DNA of 64,000 bases from Halomonas sp. I5-271120 (GTDB lineage Bacteria; Pseudomonadota; Gammaproteobacteria; Pseudomonadales; Halomonadaceae): the NCBI RefSeq assembly GCF_030553075.1, contig NZ_CP130701.1, forward strand, positions 1,798,001 through 1,862,000, read 5' to 3'. Positions 42,874 to 51,667 of this stretch are shown one piece after another. The first letter of the stretch is position 1. Each line of letters begins with the position of its first letter. Under the pieces are notes generated by a model, which did not search any database, was not told the DNA's origin, and saw only the letters and a program-made list of their open reading frames with translations. Both the position numbers and the translations under genes were made by a program.

Positions 42874-44235
42874 TCAGTAGCCGGTCATTTCCAGATAGCC
42901 TTCCCCGCGCGGCCGGCCGTTGGGGCCTTCGACCGTCACCGCGCCTTCCCAGTAGGGCACTTGAGTCGTCATCCAGCGGTTGGGGTCGCGTGCGGCGACC
43001 GTCAGGTCGAGCCCATGACCTGGCACTTCGAGTCGCCAGCGGGTGGGTAGCCGCCGACCGGCCACCGAGCTCTCGGCGAGTGGGGTCAGTGAGAGCTCGG
43101 TGGGCCCGAGTGGTCTGAGGGTGCCATCGGCACTGATCAGGCTGCCGGACAGGTAGTCACCGGTATCGCCTTGCGCTTCTCCTTCATCTGCCACGCCACC
43201 CCGCAGGCGAAAGGCCATCAGCTTGGTGCCATCGGCGAGATGCAGCGACAGCCAGTCCCAGCCCTGCTGGGCCTCGCCGAGCAGCTGGCTGCTCCATTCC
43301 CGGTCGAGCCAGGCCTGGCCGCTGACGCGATGGGTGGCGCCGTTAAGCGTCACGTCGCCCTCGACCCGGTAGAAGGGCTGGCTGTAATAGTAGGACCCCT
43401 GACCGTCGGCGGCCTTCTGGCTGAAACCGGCCTCGCCGTGGGCGACGAGAGGGCCCTCGGCGGTCAGCGTCAGCCGATAGCCGCTGGTGTCATCCAACGT
43501 GGCAGTAACGCTCAGCTGGCTCAGAGCATCGACAGTGCTGGGGATAGTGCTGGGGATAGTGCTTGGGATAGTGCTTGGGATAGTCCTTGAGGTAGTGCTG
43601 GGTGCGGTGCCGGTCATCTGCCAGTCGTCGACCCAGGCGGCGAAGGGCTCTGCGCGCACGCCCGCCGGGCCGGCAAGGCCGCCCGTGCTGCCGCGTGACA
43701 GGCGTTCGGCGACTACATGTTGATCGCCCCGGGAGACGGCGGCGTGGGCCATCCATAGCTGGTTCGAGGTCCATGGATTGGTTGCGCTGGCGTTCACGTC
43801 CGGGAACGTAGTCGTAGAGCCGGCTTCATTGCTCGCGCCATGATGAGCAGCAGGCGGCGCCAGCGCCTGGCGAAACAGCGTCCATTGCACGCCAAGCGGC
43901 CGGCCGTTGTCATCGTGAAGGTTGGCGGTGAGGTACCACCATTCGGTACGAAAGCCGGGATGGGCGCCGTGGTCCTTGGGAAAGCGCAGCGCCTGGCCGG
44001 GCCTCGCTTGCGTGAAGCCATCGGCCGCGCGGCCAAGGCCCGCGAAGCCGCCGTTCGACGCCTGGATTGTGGACGCCTGTGCTGTGGGAGGAGGCGAATG
44101 GCGTGTCGGCCAAGCCAGCAGCGCGAGGCTAACAGCAAGCCCCAGCACCAGAGCCAGCACCAGCCCCGCCAGTACCAGGCGCTTCCAGCGCACAGGGTGA
44201 GTGAAAAGGCGGCGTAGCGGCGAGCGACGGTTCAT
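42874..44235 (-). CDS. AttH/CrtC-like secreted lipocalin-domain protein
   Basis: A 453-residue protein with an N-terminal membrane anchor (residues about 20-42) and a double lipocalin-like domain of the AttH/carotenoid-hydratase superfamily. The domain is marked by FPKDHGAHPGFRTEWWYLTANL, then GEAGFSQKA and WLDREWSSQLLGEAQQGWDW. The conserved Trp-Trp-Tyr motif is present. A TIPST unit repeats four times near residue 210-230 from a 12-bp DNA repeat. It overlaps the FtsX-type permease gene by ATGA and so belongs to its ABC system. Activity is unproven in this family when paired with an ABC exporter. Confidence 0.82.
   Translation of the reverse strand: MNRRSPLRRLFTHPVRWKRLVLAGLVLALVLGLAVSLALLAWPTRHSPPPTAQASTIQASNGGFAGLGRAADGFTQARPGQALRFPKDHGAHPGFRTEWWYLTANLHDDNGRPLGVQWTLFRQALAPPAAHHGASNEAGSTTTFPDVNASATNPWTSNQLWMAHAAVSRGDQHVVAERLSRGSTGGLAGPAGVRAEPFAAWVDDWQMTGTAPSTTSRTIPSTIPSTIPSTIPSTVDALSQLSVTATLDDTSGYRLTLTAEGPLVAHGEAGFSQKAADGQGSYYYSQPFYRVEGDVTLNGATHRVSGQAWLDREWSSQLLGEAQQGWDWLSLHLADGTKLMAFRLRGGVADEGEAQGDTGDYLSGSLISADGTLRPLGPTELSLTPLAESSVAGRRLPTRWRLEVPGHGLDLTVAARDPNRWMTTQVPYWEGAVTVEGPNGRPRGEGYLEMTGY
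43531..43605. repeat. 12-bp tandem repeat inside AttH-like gene
   Basis: GCTGGGGATAGT-like units occur four to five times, with C/T variation, encoding TIPS repeats in frame. Confidence 0.85.
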
Positions 44236-46796
44236 GAGGCGGAGAACTCCTCGAGCAACTGGCGGGGCGGCGCGCGCCATAGCCGCCAGGCGGGCAGCGC
44301 GGCGGCCAGCAGGGCCACCAGCACGGCGAGCCCCAACGCTTGCGCCCAGGCCGCGGGGAAGACGTGCAGCGGCAGCCGCCAGCCGAAGGCGGCGACATTG
44401 ATCTCGGCGACTAAGGCCCAGTTCAGCGCGATCCCCAGCGGCAGCGCCAGCAGCGCCGTGGCCAGCGCTAGGCCACCGAGCTGGGCGAGTGTCACACCGA
44501 GCAGGGTGGTGCGGCCAAGGCCCAGCGCCCACAGCGGCGCCAGCCGGGCGCGGCGCTCGCGGGCCTGGGCGAGCAGGCCGGTGAACAGCGCCAGTGCGGC
44601 GACGCCAAGCGTCAGGCCGGTCAGCGCCCGGGTCACGGCGAAGGTGCGCTCGAAGACCTGGCGGGCCTGACGATGCAGGCTGCGCTGGTCGATCAGCGAC
44701 GGTGCTGGCGCTTCGCCCGCCGCCGGCAGGGGGCGCGTCAGCGCCTGGCGAAGGGCGGCTTCATCGGCCGTCGCCAGCCCCGGGGTGAGCACCAGCCCCA
44801 TTGAGCCAGGCCTGGCCGCAAAGCGTGTGATCAGGTATTCCACCGAGAGGGTCACCTCGCCGCGGGGGTTGCCGTAGTCCGGGTAGATGCCTGCCACCCG
44901 CGCGGTGAAGGGCCCGCTGGGGCTTGCCAAGGTCAGCATGTCGCCCGGGGCCAGGCCGGTGGCGATCGCCAACTGCTCGTTGATCAGCGCCTCGCCCTCG
45001 CCAAGCGCCTGCCAGGCCGCCGCGCGGTCGTTCAGGGTGGCCAGCAGCGGCCAGCTTGCGGTCAGCGCCGGGTCTGGCGTGATGCCCTGCAGGGCCACCG
45101 GGCGCTCGCCCTCTGCGCGGATCAGGCGTGTCTCGGCCTCGCGGCGCTCGAGCAGGGTGGCGATATCGGGGCGGGCCTCGAGCCAGTCGCGCCAGGTGTC
45201 ATAGGCCGCCGGCGGCGGGCGCAGGTAAAGATCGGCGACCAGGCGCTGGTCGAGCCAGTCGAGAAAGGTCAGGCGAAAGCCGCCGACCATGCCGGCGACG
45301 CCGAGATTGGTGGCAAGCGCCAGCAGCAGCGCCATCATCGCGAGCTGCAGCCGGGGCAGCTGCAGTTGAAGGTCGGCCAGCGCCCAGCGAATCAGGGCGC
45401 TGCGAGGCGAGTTACCACGCAGCGATTGTTTGAGGCCTTCCAGGGCCGCACCCAGCAGCACCGGCAGGCTCAGCGCGCTGCCGGCGAGCGCCAGCGCGAC
45501 CATGGCGAAACCGGCGATTAGGCTTGGCGTGCCGGAGGGCGTCGGCCAGGCCCACAGCGCGAGCGCTGCCAGCCAGGCTAAGGTGGCGAACCCCGCCTGG
45601 CGCTTGTGCTGGCGGCGACTGTCCGCGCGGGAAGGCTGGGCGTGACCGAGGGCGAGGATGTCCAGCCGTGCGGTGCGCCACAGCATCCCGAGGCCCGCGG
45701 TCGCCAGGCCGCCCAGGGTGATGGCAAGGCTACCGGCCCAGAAATGCCAGGGCAGTGACAGGCTAGCCCCGACCGACGCCGAGAAGAGCGCCTGGAGGCT
45801 TGCCGCTACGTCCGGCAGCAGCACGCTTGCCAGCCACAGCCCGGCGAGAATACCGGGCAGGGTGCCGGCCAGCCCCAGCAAGGTGAGCTCGATGGCCAGC
45901 AGGGCGACCAGGGTACGCCCCGGCACACCCAGGGCGCGCATGGTACGCAACAGCCCCAGGCGCTGCTCCAGAGCGAGGCCCAGGGCGGCATGCACGATCA
46001 GCAGTCCTACCACCAGCGCCAGCAGGCCCATGGCGGTCAGGTTGAGGTGGAAGCTCTCGGTCAGCTGGCCGGGCGACAGCCCCTGGGCAGCAGGCGTTCG
46101 TCGGTAAGCCTCGGGCAGTGCTGCCTTGGTGCCCGGGGCCAACAGCAGGGTATCGATGCGAGTGCCGCGCTCGAGCAGGTCGGCGGCGCGGGCGATATCC
46201 ATCACCAGAGTGCCCGGCGGCAGCTGGGCGTCGGTGGCAAGCGGCGGCAGACGCTCGCCGCCTGCGGTGATAAGCCGTTTCCCTGGAGAGATATTGAGGG
46301 TGGCCAGCGTCTCGGGGGCGAGCCGAGCCTGGCCGGGAGGCTGCAGCAGGCTGGTAGGGTTGCCGCCACTGCTTTCATGACTATTTCCACCAGCGCCGTT
46401 CCCACCGACGCCGCCCACCGGCAGGCTGAGCGGCTCGATGCCCAGCACGCTCAGGCGCACGCCGCCTTGAAGCTCAACGGCGCCTTCGATCAGCGGCGAT
46501 ACCGGCAGGCCGGCGCGGCGCAGCGTGGTGAAGTCGGCGTAGGTCAGGGGCTCGCCGTCATGGCGTTCGAGGCGCTCAAGGCTGGGTGAAAGCAGCGCTT
46601 CGGCGCGGGCGTAGCTGTCGCGGGCCGAGGCGTTGATCGCCTGCACGCCGCTCCACAGGGCACTGGCCACCCACAGCCCGACCAGCAGCATGGCCAGCTG
46701 CCCCGGATGACGGCGATAGTGAGAAAGCAGCGTGACCAGCGCGGTGCGGGCCATGACTAGATGAGGAGCCAGGTGAGGGGAGCCGCGCCTGGCCAT
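44232..46796 (-). CDS. FtsX-like ABC transporter permease, fused type
   Basis: An 854-residue permease with two FtsX-type membrane modules. It has an N-terminal helix (GQLAMLLVGLWVASALWSGVQ), a periplasmic domain, three helices near residues 265-370, additional central helices, a second periplasmic domain and three C-terminal helices. This layout is found in AttFG/YbbP-like lipid or lipoprotein exporters. The start overlaps the ATPase stop (TGATG) and the stop overlaps the AttH-like start (ATGA), so all three are one operon. The cargo is unknown. Confidence 0.85.
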   Translation of the reverse strand: MARRGSPHLAPHLVMARTALVTLLSHYRRHPGQLAMLLVGLWVASALWSGVQAINASARDSYARAEALLSPSLERLERHDGEPLTYADFTTLRRAGLPVSPLIEGAVELQGGVRLSVLGIEPLSLPVGGVGGNGAGGNSHESSGGNPTSLLQPPGQARLAPETLATLNISPGKRLITAGGERLPPLATDAQLPPGTLVMDIARAADLLERGTRIDTLLLAPGTKAALPEAYRRTPAAQGLSPGQLTESFHLNLTAMGLLALVVGLLIVHAALGLALEQRLGLLRTMRALGVPGRTLVALLAIELTLLGLAGTLPGILAGLWLASVLLPDVAASLQALFSASVGASLSLPWHFWAGSLAITLGGLATAGLGMLWRTARLDILALGHAQPSRADSRRQHKRQAGFATLAWLAALALWAWPTPSGTPSLIAGFAMVALALAGSALSLPVLLGAALEGLKQSLRGNSPRSALIRWALADLQLQLPRLQLAMMALLLALATNLGVAGMVGGFRLTFLDWLDQRLVADLYLRPPPAAYDTWRDWLEARPDIATLLERREAETRLIRAEGERPVALQGITPDPALTASWPLLATLNDRAAAWQALGEGEALINEQLAIATGLAPGDMLTLASPSGPFTARVAGIYPDYGNPRGEVTLSVEYLITRFAARPGSMGLVLTPGLATADEAALRQALTRPLPAAGEAPAPSLIDQRSLHRQARQVFERTFAVTRALTGLTLGVAALALFTGLLAQARERRARLAPLWALGLGRTTLLGVTLAQLGGLALATALLALPLGIALNWALVAEINVAAFGWRLPLHVFPAAWAQALGLAVLVALLAAALPAWRLWRAPPRQLLEEFSAS

Positions 46797-47464
46797 CAGT
46801 GGGCCTCCTCGACCAGCAGCCGGCCATGGGAAAGCACCAGGCGCCGCTCCAGGCGGCTCGCTACCCGCGCACTGTGGGTCACCATCAACAGCGCACAGCC
46901 GCTGTCGCGGACCAGTTCCAGCAGCAACGTCAGCACTGTCTCGGCGCTGGTCTCATCCAGGTTGCCGGTGGGCTCATCGGCGAGCAGCAACGCCGGGCGC
47001 CCGGCCAGAGCGCGGCCGATGGCGAGGCGCTGCTGCTGGCCACCGGAGAGCTGTTCGGGGTAGCGGTCGGCCATCTCGGCAAGCCCCAGCCGCGTCAGCA
47101 ACTCCTGGCTCCAGACCGGCGTCTCGCGCCCTGCCAGGCGAGCCTGCAGGGTGAGGTTATCGGCGACCGACAGACTCGGCACCAGATGGAACTGCTGGAA
47201 AACCAGCCCCAGCCGGTTGCGGCGCAGGGCGGCGCGTGCGGGTTCGCTTGCCGTCGAGAGACGTTGGCCGTCGAGGGTGATCTCGCCGCTATCGGGGGTA
47301 TCGAGGCCGGCGGCCAGGTGCAGCAGGGTCGACTTACCGCTGCCGGACTCGCCCATCAGCGCCAGGCTTGCCCCAGCGGCAAGCGTGAGGTCGACGCCGT
47401 CGAGCACCGCCAGTGGCCCCTGCGGGGTGGCGTAGGCCTTGCGGATATCGCGCATCTCGAGCAT
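46796..47464 (-). CDS. LolD/MacB-type ABC ATPase
   Basis: A 222-residue ATPase with Walker A GESGSGKSTLLHLAAGLD, signature LSGGQQQRLAIGRAL and Walker B LLLADEPTGNLDE. The LDE/D pattern after Walker B is typical of LolD/MacB/FtsE-like mechanotransmission ATPases. It is the first gene of the FtsX/AttH operon. Confidence 0.9.
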   Translation of the reverse strand: MLEMRDIRKAYATPQGPLAVLDGVDLTLAAGASLALMGESGSGKSTLLHLAAGLDTPDSGEITLDGQRLSTASEPARAALRRNRLGLVFQQFHLVPSLSVADNLTLQARLAGRETPVWSQELLTRLGLAEMADRYPEQLSGGQQQRLAIGRALAGRPALLLADEPTGNLDETSAETVLTLLLELVRDSGCALLMVTHSARVASRLERRLVLSHGRLLVEEAH

Positions 47465-47507
47465 GACGCCTCCTGGCGAGCGGTGAGCCTTGCTGACAGC
47501 ATCCCAT

Positions 47508-47535
47508 AAAAAAGGCGCCCCCCGCAGGGAGCGCC
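47508..47535 (-). terminator. Terminator of the zinc-importer operon
   Basis: GGCGCTCCC and the complementary GGGGGCGCC (minus-strand reading) form a stem followed by a run of six to seven T's. Confidence 0.85.
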
Positions 47536-47566
47536 AAAGGAAGTAGCTCTTGTCGCGTGTTAATGC

Positions 47567-48592
47567 TCAGTGTTCATGCTCATGTTCATGTTCAGACGCA
47601 TGGTCGGCCTGATGGCCGGCTACGCCCAGGGCATCATGCAGCACGCGGGCGTTATGGCGCATCATGCCCAGATAGGTCGAGGCCTCGCCTTCGGCCGATA
47701 GCGAGCCGGAATACAGGGTGCCGGCGATCGGCAGGCCGGTTTCCTCGGCGAGCTGTTCGAGGGTCGCGGTGCTGGTCATGCTCTCGTTGAACAGCGCGCT
47801 GATGCCTTCGTCACGGATGACGTCGATCAGTCGGGCCAGGTCGGCCGCCGAGGGCTCGGCCGAAGTGGAAAGCCCGGTCGGCGACAGGAAGCTGATGCCA
47901 TAGGCGTTGGCGAAGTAGTCGAAGGCCTCATGACCGGTGATCACGCTGCTGCTGGCGGGCACCTCAGCGAGCAGGGCGTGAAGCTCCTCGTCCAGTGCAG
48001 TGATGGCCTCGCTGTAGCGGCTGGCGTTGGTGCGGTAGGCGTCGGCATGCGCCGGGTCGGCGGCGATCAGACCATCGCGGATGTTGGCGACATAGGTGGT
48101 CGCATTGCGTAAATCCTGCCAGGCGTGGGGGTCCGGGCTGCCCTGTGCATGGTCATGGCCGCTGTGATCGTGCTCTTGGCCGTGGGCGTGAGCCTCATGA
48201 TCGCCGTGGTCGTGTCCCTGGAAGGTCAATGGACTGATGCCGTCCGTGGCGGTCACCAGGGCGCCGTCATAATCGCTGGCGGTGATCAGCCGCTCCATCC
48301 AGCCCTCGTAGTTCAGGCCGTTGAAGACCACCAGATCGGCCTTGGCGACCGCGCGAGCCTCGGTGGGGCTCGGCGAGAACATATGCGGGTCGCTGTCGGG
48401 GCCGACCAGCGCAGTGACCGCGACGTGCTCGCCGCCGACCTGCTCGACCATATCGGCGAGCACGCTGAAGCTCGCCACTACATTGATAGGTTCGTCGTCG
48501 ATAGGCTCAGCGGCGTACAGCGGCGAGCTGGCAAGCGTTACGGCAAGGCTGGCGGCAACCAGGCTAAGCCCGAAGGGGAGAGTGTGGCGCAT
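47567..48592 (-). CDS. znuA: Zinc-binding periplasmic receptor
   Basis: A 341-residue cluster A-I metal receptor. The signal peptide ends SSPLYA. Metal-site residues lie in DSDPHMFSPSP, PDPHAWQDLRN, VITGHEAFDYFANAYG and the late NESMTS segment. A His/Asp-rich loop (HDHGDHEAHAHGQEHDHSGHDH, residues about 120-142) and a His-rich tail are typical of zinc receptors. I chose ATG 48592 before RHTLPFGLSL. It is last in the znu operon. The Zur-like box upstream of the operon supports zinc over manganese. Confidence 0.9.
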   Translation of the reverse strand: MRHTLPFGLSLVAASLAVTLASSPLYAAEPIDDEPINVVASFSVLADMVEQVGGEHVAVTALVGPDSDPHMFSPSPTEARAVAKADLVVFNGLNYEGWMERLITASDYDGALVTATDGISPLTFQGHDHGDHEAHAHGQEHDHSGHDHAQGSPDPHAWQDLRNATTYVANIRDGLIAADPAHADAYRTNASRYSEAITALDEELHALLAEVPASSSVITGHEAFDYFANAYGISFLSPTGLSTSAEPSAADLARLIDVIRDEGISALFNESMTSTATLEQLAEETGLPIAGTLYSGSLSAEGEASTYLGMMRHNARVLHDALGVAGHQADHASEHEHEHEH

Positions 48593-48700
48593 ATCATGAG
48601 TCTCTTGGTTAGAGGGACGGTTGGATGGCATAGGCGGCCGCAGGGTCCGCCGGCCGTGCGCGGCACGATGGCATCTGCAGCAGTCGGTTTGAGCCAGGCA

Positions 48701-49591
48701 CTACTGGGCTTCGCGAGGCTCCAGCGGTGCATCACGGCGGCGAAGCCTCGCCAGCAGGCTGTTGTAGCGCCCCAGCAGTGCCGAGAGCACATAGCAGGCC
48801 CCGGCGAGCAGGATGATGCTCGGCCCCGAGGGCAGTTCCAGGTGATAGGAGAGCAGCAACCCGCCGCTGGTGGCGAACATGGCCAGCAGAATGCCCAGGC
48901 CGATCAGCCCCTCGAGGCGCTTTGACCAGAAACGGGCAGTAGTGGCCGGCAGCATCATCAGGCCCACCGCCATCAGGGTGCCCAGCGTCTGAAAGCCGGC
49001 CGTCAGGTTGAGCACCACCAGCCCCAAAAAGACGCCATGCACCAGGCCGCCGGCCATGCCCTGACCGCGCAGAAACAGCGGGTCCAGGCATTCGACCACC
49101 AGCGCACGGAACACCACTGCAAGCACCACCACGATCAGCGTGCTGATGGCCGCGATCAGTACCAGGGCGGTGGAATCCACGGCGAGGATCGAACCGAACA
49201 GCACATGGGTCAGGTCTACGCTGCTGCCGCCCAGCGACACCAGCATCACCCCGCCGGCCAGCGAAATCAGGAAGAAGCTGGCCATTGCCGAGTCTTCCCG
49301 GTGGCCGCTCATGTGCGAAACGCTGCCGGCGAGTCCGGCGACGAGCAGCCCCGAGAGAATGCCACCCAGGCTCATCGCCGGCAGCGAGAAGCCCGCCATC
49401 AGAAAACCCAGCGCCACCCCGGGCAGGATGGCGTGCGCCATGGCATCGCCGATCAGGCTCATGCCGCGCAGCATCAAAAAGACCCCCAGCGCCGGGGCGG
49501 CCAGCGACAGTGCCAGCCCCGCGACCAGCGCCCGTTGCATGAAGCCGTAGTCGAAGGGCGCGAGGAAGAGGCTATTCAGCAGTTCGAGCAT
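48701..49591 (-). CDS. znuB: Zinc ABC transporter permease
   Basis: A 296-residue ABC-3 family permease with about eight hydrophobic helices. MLRGMSLIGDAMAHAILPGVALG near residues 40-65 is the family's conserved cytoplasmic loop, and FQTLGTLMAVGLMMLPATTA a later one. It overlaps the ATPase gene by 20 bp. It forms the channel through which ZnuA-delivered zinc enters. Confidence 0.9.
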   Translation of the reverse strand: MLELLNSLFLAPFDYGFMQRALVAGLALSLAAPALGVFLMLRGMSLIGDAMAHAILPGVALGFLMAGFSLPAMSLGGILSGLLVAGLAGSVSHMSGHREDSAMASFFLISLAGGVMLVSLGGSSVDLTHVLFGSILAVDSTALVLIAAISTLIVVVLAVVFRALVVECLDPLFLRGQGMAGGLVHGVFLGLVVLNLTAGFQTLGTLMAVGLMMLPATTARFWSKRLEGLIGLGILLAMFATSGGLLLSYHLELPSGPSIILLAGACYVLSALLGRYNSLLARLRRRDAPLEPREAQ

Positions 49592-50312
49592 GGGGCGCGT
49601 CCGTAGGGTGAGTCGGCTTCAATGGCGGCAGCGATTGCAGGCCGCCCTGTCGGTGGTCGATAACGGCCTGGGGCGTGCTCCATTGGGCGTGGCCGTCGGC
49701 CAGCAGCAGCACCTCGTCGGCGAGCCGGGTCAGCTGGTCCAGATCGTGGAGCACCACCAGGATGGTGGTGCCCTGACGCGCCATGTCCCGCAGCACCCCA
49801 GTCAGCACCTCGACGGTTTCGATATCGACATTGGCGAAGGGCTCGTCGAGCAGCAGCAGTTCGGCTTCCTGCATAAGCGTGCGGCCGAACAGGGCGCGCT
49901 GGCGTTGACCGCCGGAGAGCTCGCCCAGCGGACGGTGCGACAGATGCGAGATACCCAGCCGCGCCATCACCTCCCGCGCCTTGCGATAGTGGGGGCCGCA
50001 GTAGCCCTTGAGCGCCCCATGGCTTGGCCAGGTGCCGGTCATTACCAGCTCTTCCACGCTCATCGGAAAGGACAGGTCCAGCGCCAGCTGCTGGGGCAGC
50101 CAGGCTCGGCGCTCCCTGGGCACGGCGCACTCAATGCGACCCTGGGAGGGTTTGAGCAGGCTCATGATGCCCTGGATCAGCGTGCTCTTGCCTGCGCCAT
50201 TGGGGCCGATCAGCGCCGTGATGGCGCCATCCGGAAACTGTCCCTCGACGTGTTCGAGCACGGTACGGCCGCCCTGGGCGAGGCTGACATCGTGCAGTGC
50301 CAGGCGCGCCAT
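49572..50312 (-). CDS. znuC: Zinc ABC transporter ATPase
   Basis: A 246-residue ATPase with Walker A LIGPNGAGKSTLIQG, signature GELSGGQRQRALFGRTL and Walker B LLLLDEPFANVD. The start ATG at 50312 shares its A with the TGA stop of the small upstream reading frame, implying coupled translation. A longer reading to 50351 would cover that small gene and is less likely. Confidence 0.9.
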   Translation of the reverse strand: MARLALHDVSLAQGGRTVLEHVEGQFPDGAITALIGPNGAGKSTLIQGIMSLLKPSQGRIECAVPRERRAWLPQQLALDLSFPMSVEELVMTGTWPSHGALKGYCGPHYRKAREVMARLGISHLSHRPLGELSGGQRQRALFGRTLMQEAELLLLDEPFANVDIETVEVLTGVLRDMARQGTTILVVLHDLDQLTRLADEVLLLADGHAQWSTPQAVIDHRQGGLQSLPPLKPTHPTDAPHARTAE

Positions 50313-50458
50313 CAGGACCACCACCCTGCGGCCCAGGACACCGCGAGCCACAGCACCGCCAGCGGCGCCGCAGCCAGCAGCAGGCGCCGCGCCCAGGACA
50401 GCGACATCAGTGAGAAATGACAGGGGCCTTCCGGCCGGTGGTGGTGGCGATGTGCCAT
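50312..50458 (-). CDS. 48-residue His-rich membrane peptide coupled to znuC
   Basis: A small frame starting MAHRHHHRPEG that continues into one hydrophobic helix (LLLAAAPLAVLWLAVSWAAGWW). Its stop overlaps the znuC start as TGATG. His residues before a single membrane span, and position directly behind the Zur-like box, suggest a small accessory of zinc import. I know no characterised homologue. Coding status rests on position, coupling and composition, not on homology. Confidence 0.55.
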   Translation of the reverse strand: MAHRHHHRPEGPCHFSLMSLSWARRLLLAAAPLAVLWLAVSWAAGWWS

Positions 50459-50510
50459 GGTGCGATCTCTTAGGATTGGGCTTGAAACGGTGGCTTGAAA
50501 CGAGAGCGAA

Positions 50511-50526
50511 GGTTATAACATAACAA
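50511..50526 (-). promoter_or_regulatory. Zur-like operator upstream of the znu operon
   Basis: GGTTATAACATAACA matches the gammaproteobacterial Zur palindrome (TGTTATAATATAACA) at nearly every position. It lies about 55 bp upstream of the first codon of the zinc operon. Confidence 0.75.
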
Positions 50527-50686
50527 TTGCTATTGAGGCTAGAGGGCGAGAAAGAAGGAAGCCGCCAGTCATCACTACATTCGAGCAGAGCGGTCGACGT
50601 TGACCAAGGGGGAGTAGCACACCAGAGCGGCAGAATGCTTAGATGGTTTACCCCTTCCGATTGGCATAAGCAGGCAGGTACTAGTC

Positions 50687-51667
50687 ATGGATGACTTCTC
50701 CCCTAGCGACATGAAGACGATCCTGCATTCCAAGCGGGCTAACCTCTATTACCTTCAGCATTGTCGTGTGCTGGTTAATGGCGGTCGCGTCGAGTACGTC
50801 ACCGATGAAGGGAAGCGCTCGCGTTACTGGAATATTCCGATTGCCAATACCACGTCACTGTTACTGGGAACAGGGACGTCTATCACTCAGGCGGCCATGC
50901 GTGAGCTGGCCAAGGCCGGCGTGTTGGTGGGGTTTTGCGGCGGCGGCGGGACACCGCTGTTTGCGGCCAACGAAGTCGATGTGGATGTCGCCTGGCTGAC
51001 GCCGCAGAGTGAGTACCGACCCACCGAATACCTGCAGCACTGGGTGCGATTCTGGTTTGATGACGATAAGCGATTGGAAGCGGCGCGATGTTTCCAACGA
51101 GCCAGACTCGCTCAGGTCGAACGCCTTTGGCTTGAACCGCGCTTCCAGCGCGATAGCGGCTTCACCCCGAGCAAGGCCGAGCTGGGCATGCTGATGACCC
51201 GCAGTCGAGAAGCGATCGATCTTGCTGCCGACACCACCGCCTTGTTGACCGAAGAAGCCCGACTCACCAAGCAGCTATTCCGGCTGGCCAGCCATGCTGC
51301 CGACTACGGCGAGTTTACCCGCGTCAAACGTGGGCAAGGGGCGGACCCGGCCAACCGTTTTCTCGACCACGGTAATTACCTGGCCTACGGGCTGGCCGCC
51401 ACCGCGACCTGGGTGCTGGGTATTCCTCATGGACTGGCAGTACTGCACGGCAAAACGCGACGCGGTGGGCTCGTATTCGATGTTGCCGACCTGATCAAGG
51501 ATGCCGTGATCTTGCCGCAGGCGTTCATTTCCGCAAGCCGCGGGGACGAGGAGCAGGAGTTTCGCCAGGCCTGTATCGACCGGCTCACGCAGGTCGAAGC
51601 GCTCGATTTCATGATCGACACGCTGAAATCGACGGCCGAGCGCCTTGGGAATGAGGCGCTGGTATGA
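50687..51667 (+). CDS. cas1: CRISPR integrase Cas1, type I-F
   Basis: A 326-residue Cas1. The opening SDMKTILHSKRANLYYLQHC and GGGGTPLFAANEVDVDVAWL are type I-F features. The active-site region includes RFLDHGNYLAYGLAATA, GIPHGLAVLHGKTRRGGLVF and DVADLIKDAVILPQAF. With the Cas2 domain of the next protein it integrates new spacers at the leader end of the array. The stop overlaps the cas2-3 start as ATGA. Confidence 0.97.
   Translation: MDDFSPSDMKTILHSKRANLYYLQHCRVLVNGGRVEYVTDEGKRSRYWNIPIANTTSLLLGTGTSITQAAMRELAKAGVLVGFCGGGGTPLFAANEVDVDVAWLTPQSEYRPTEYLQHWVRFWFDDDKRLEAARCFQRARLAQVERLWLEPRFQRDSGFTPSKAELGMLMTRSREAIDLAADTTALLTEEARLTKQLFRLASHAADYGEFTRVKRGQGADPANRFLDHGNYLAYGLAATATWVLGIPHGLAVLHGKTRRGGLVFDVADLIKDAVILPQAFISASRGDEEQEFRQACIDRLTQVEALDFMIDTLKSTAERLGNEALV

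Noticed and set aside
42874..44532. A longer reading of the AttH-like gene
   Set aside because: The extra codons lie inside the FtsX permease gene in another frame. The ATG at 44235 overlaps the permease stop as ATGA and precedes a normal membrane anchor.
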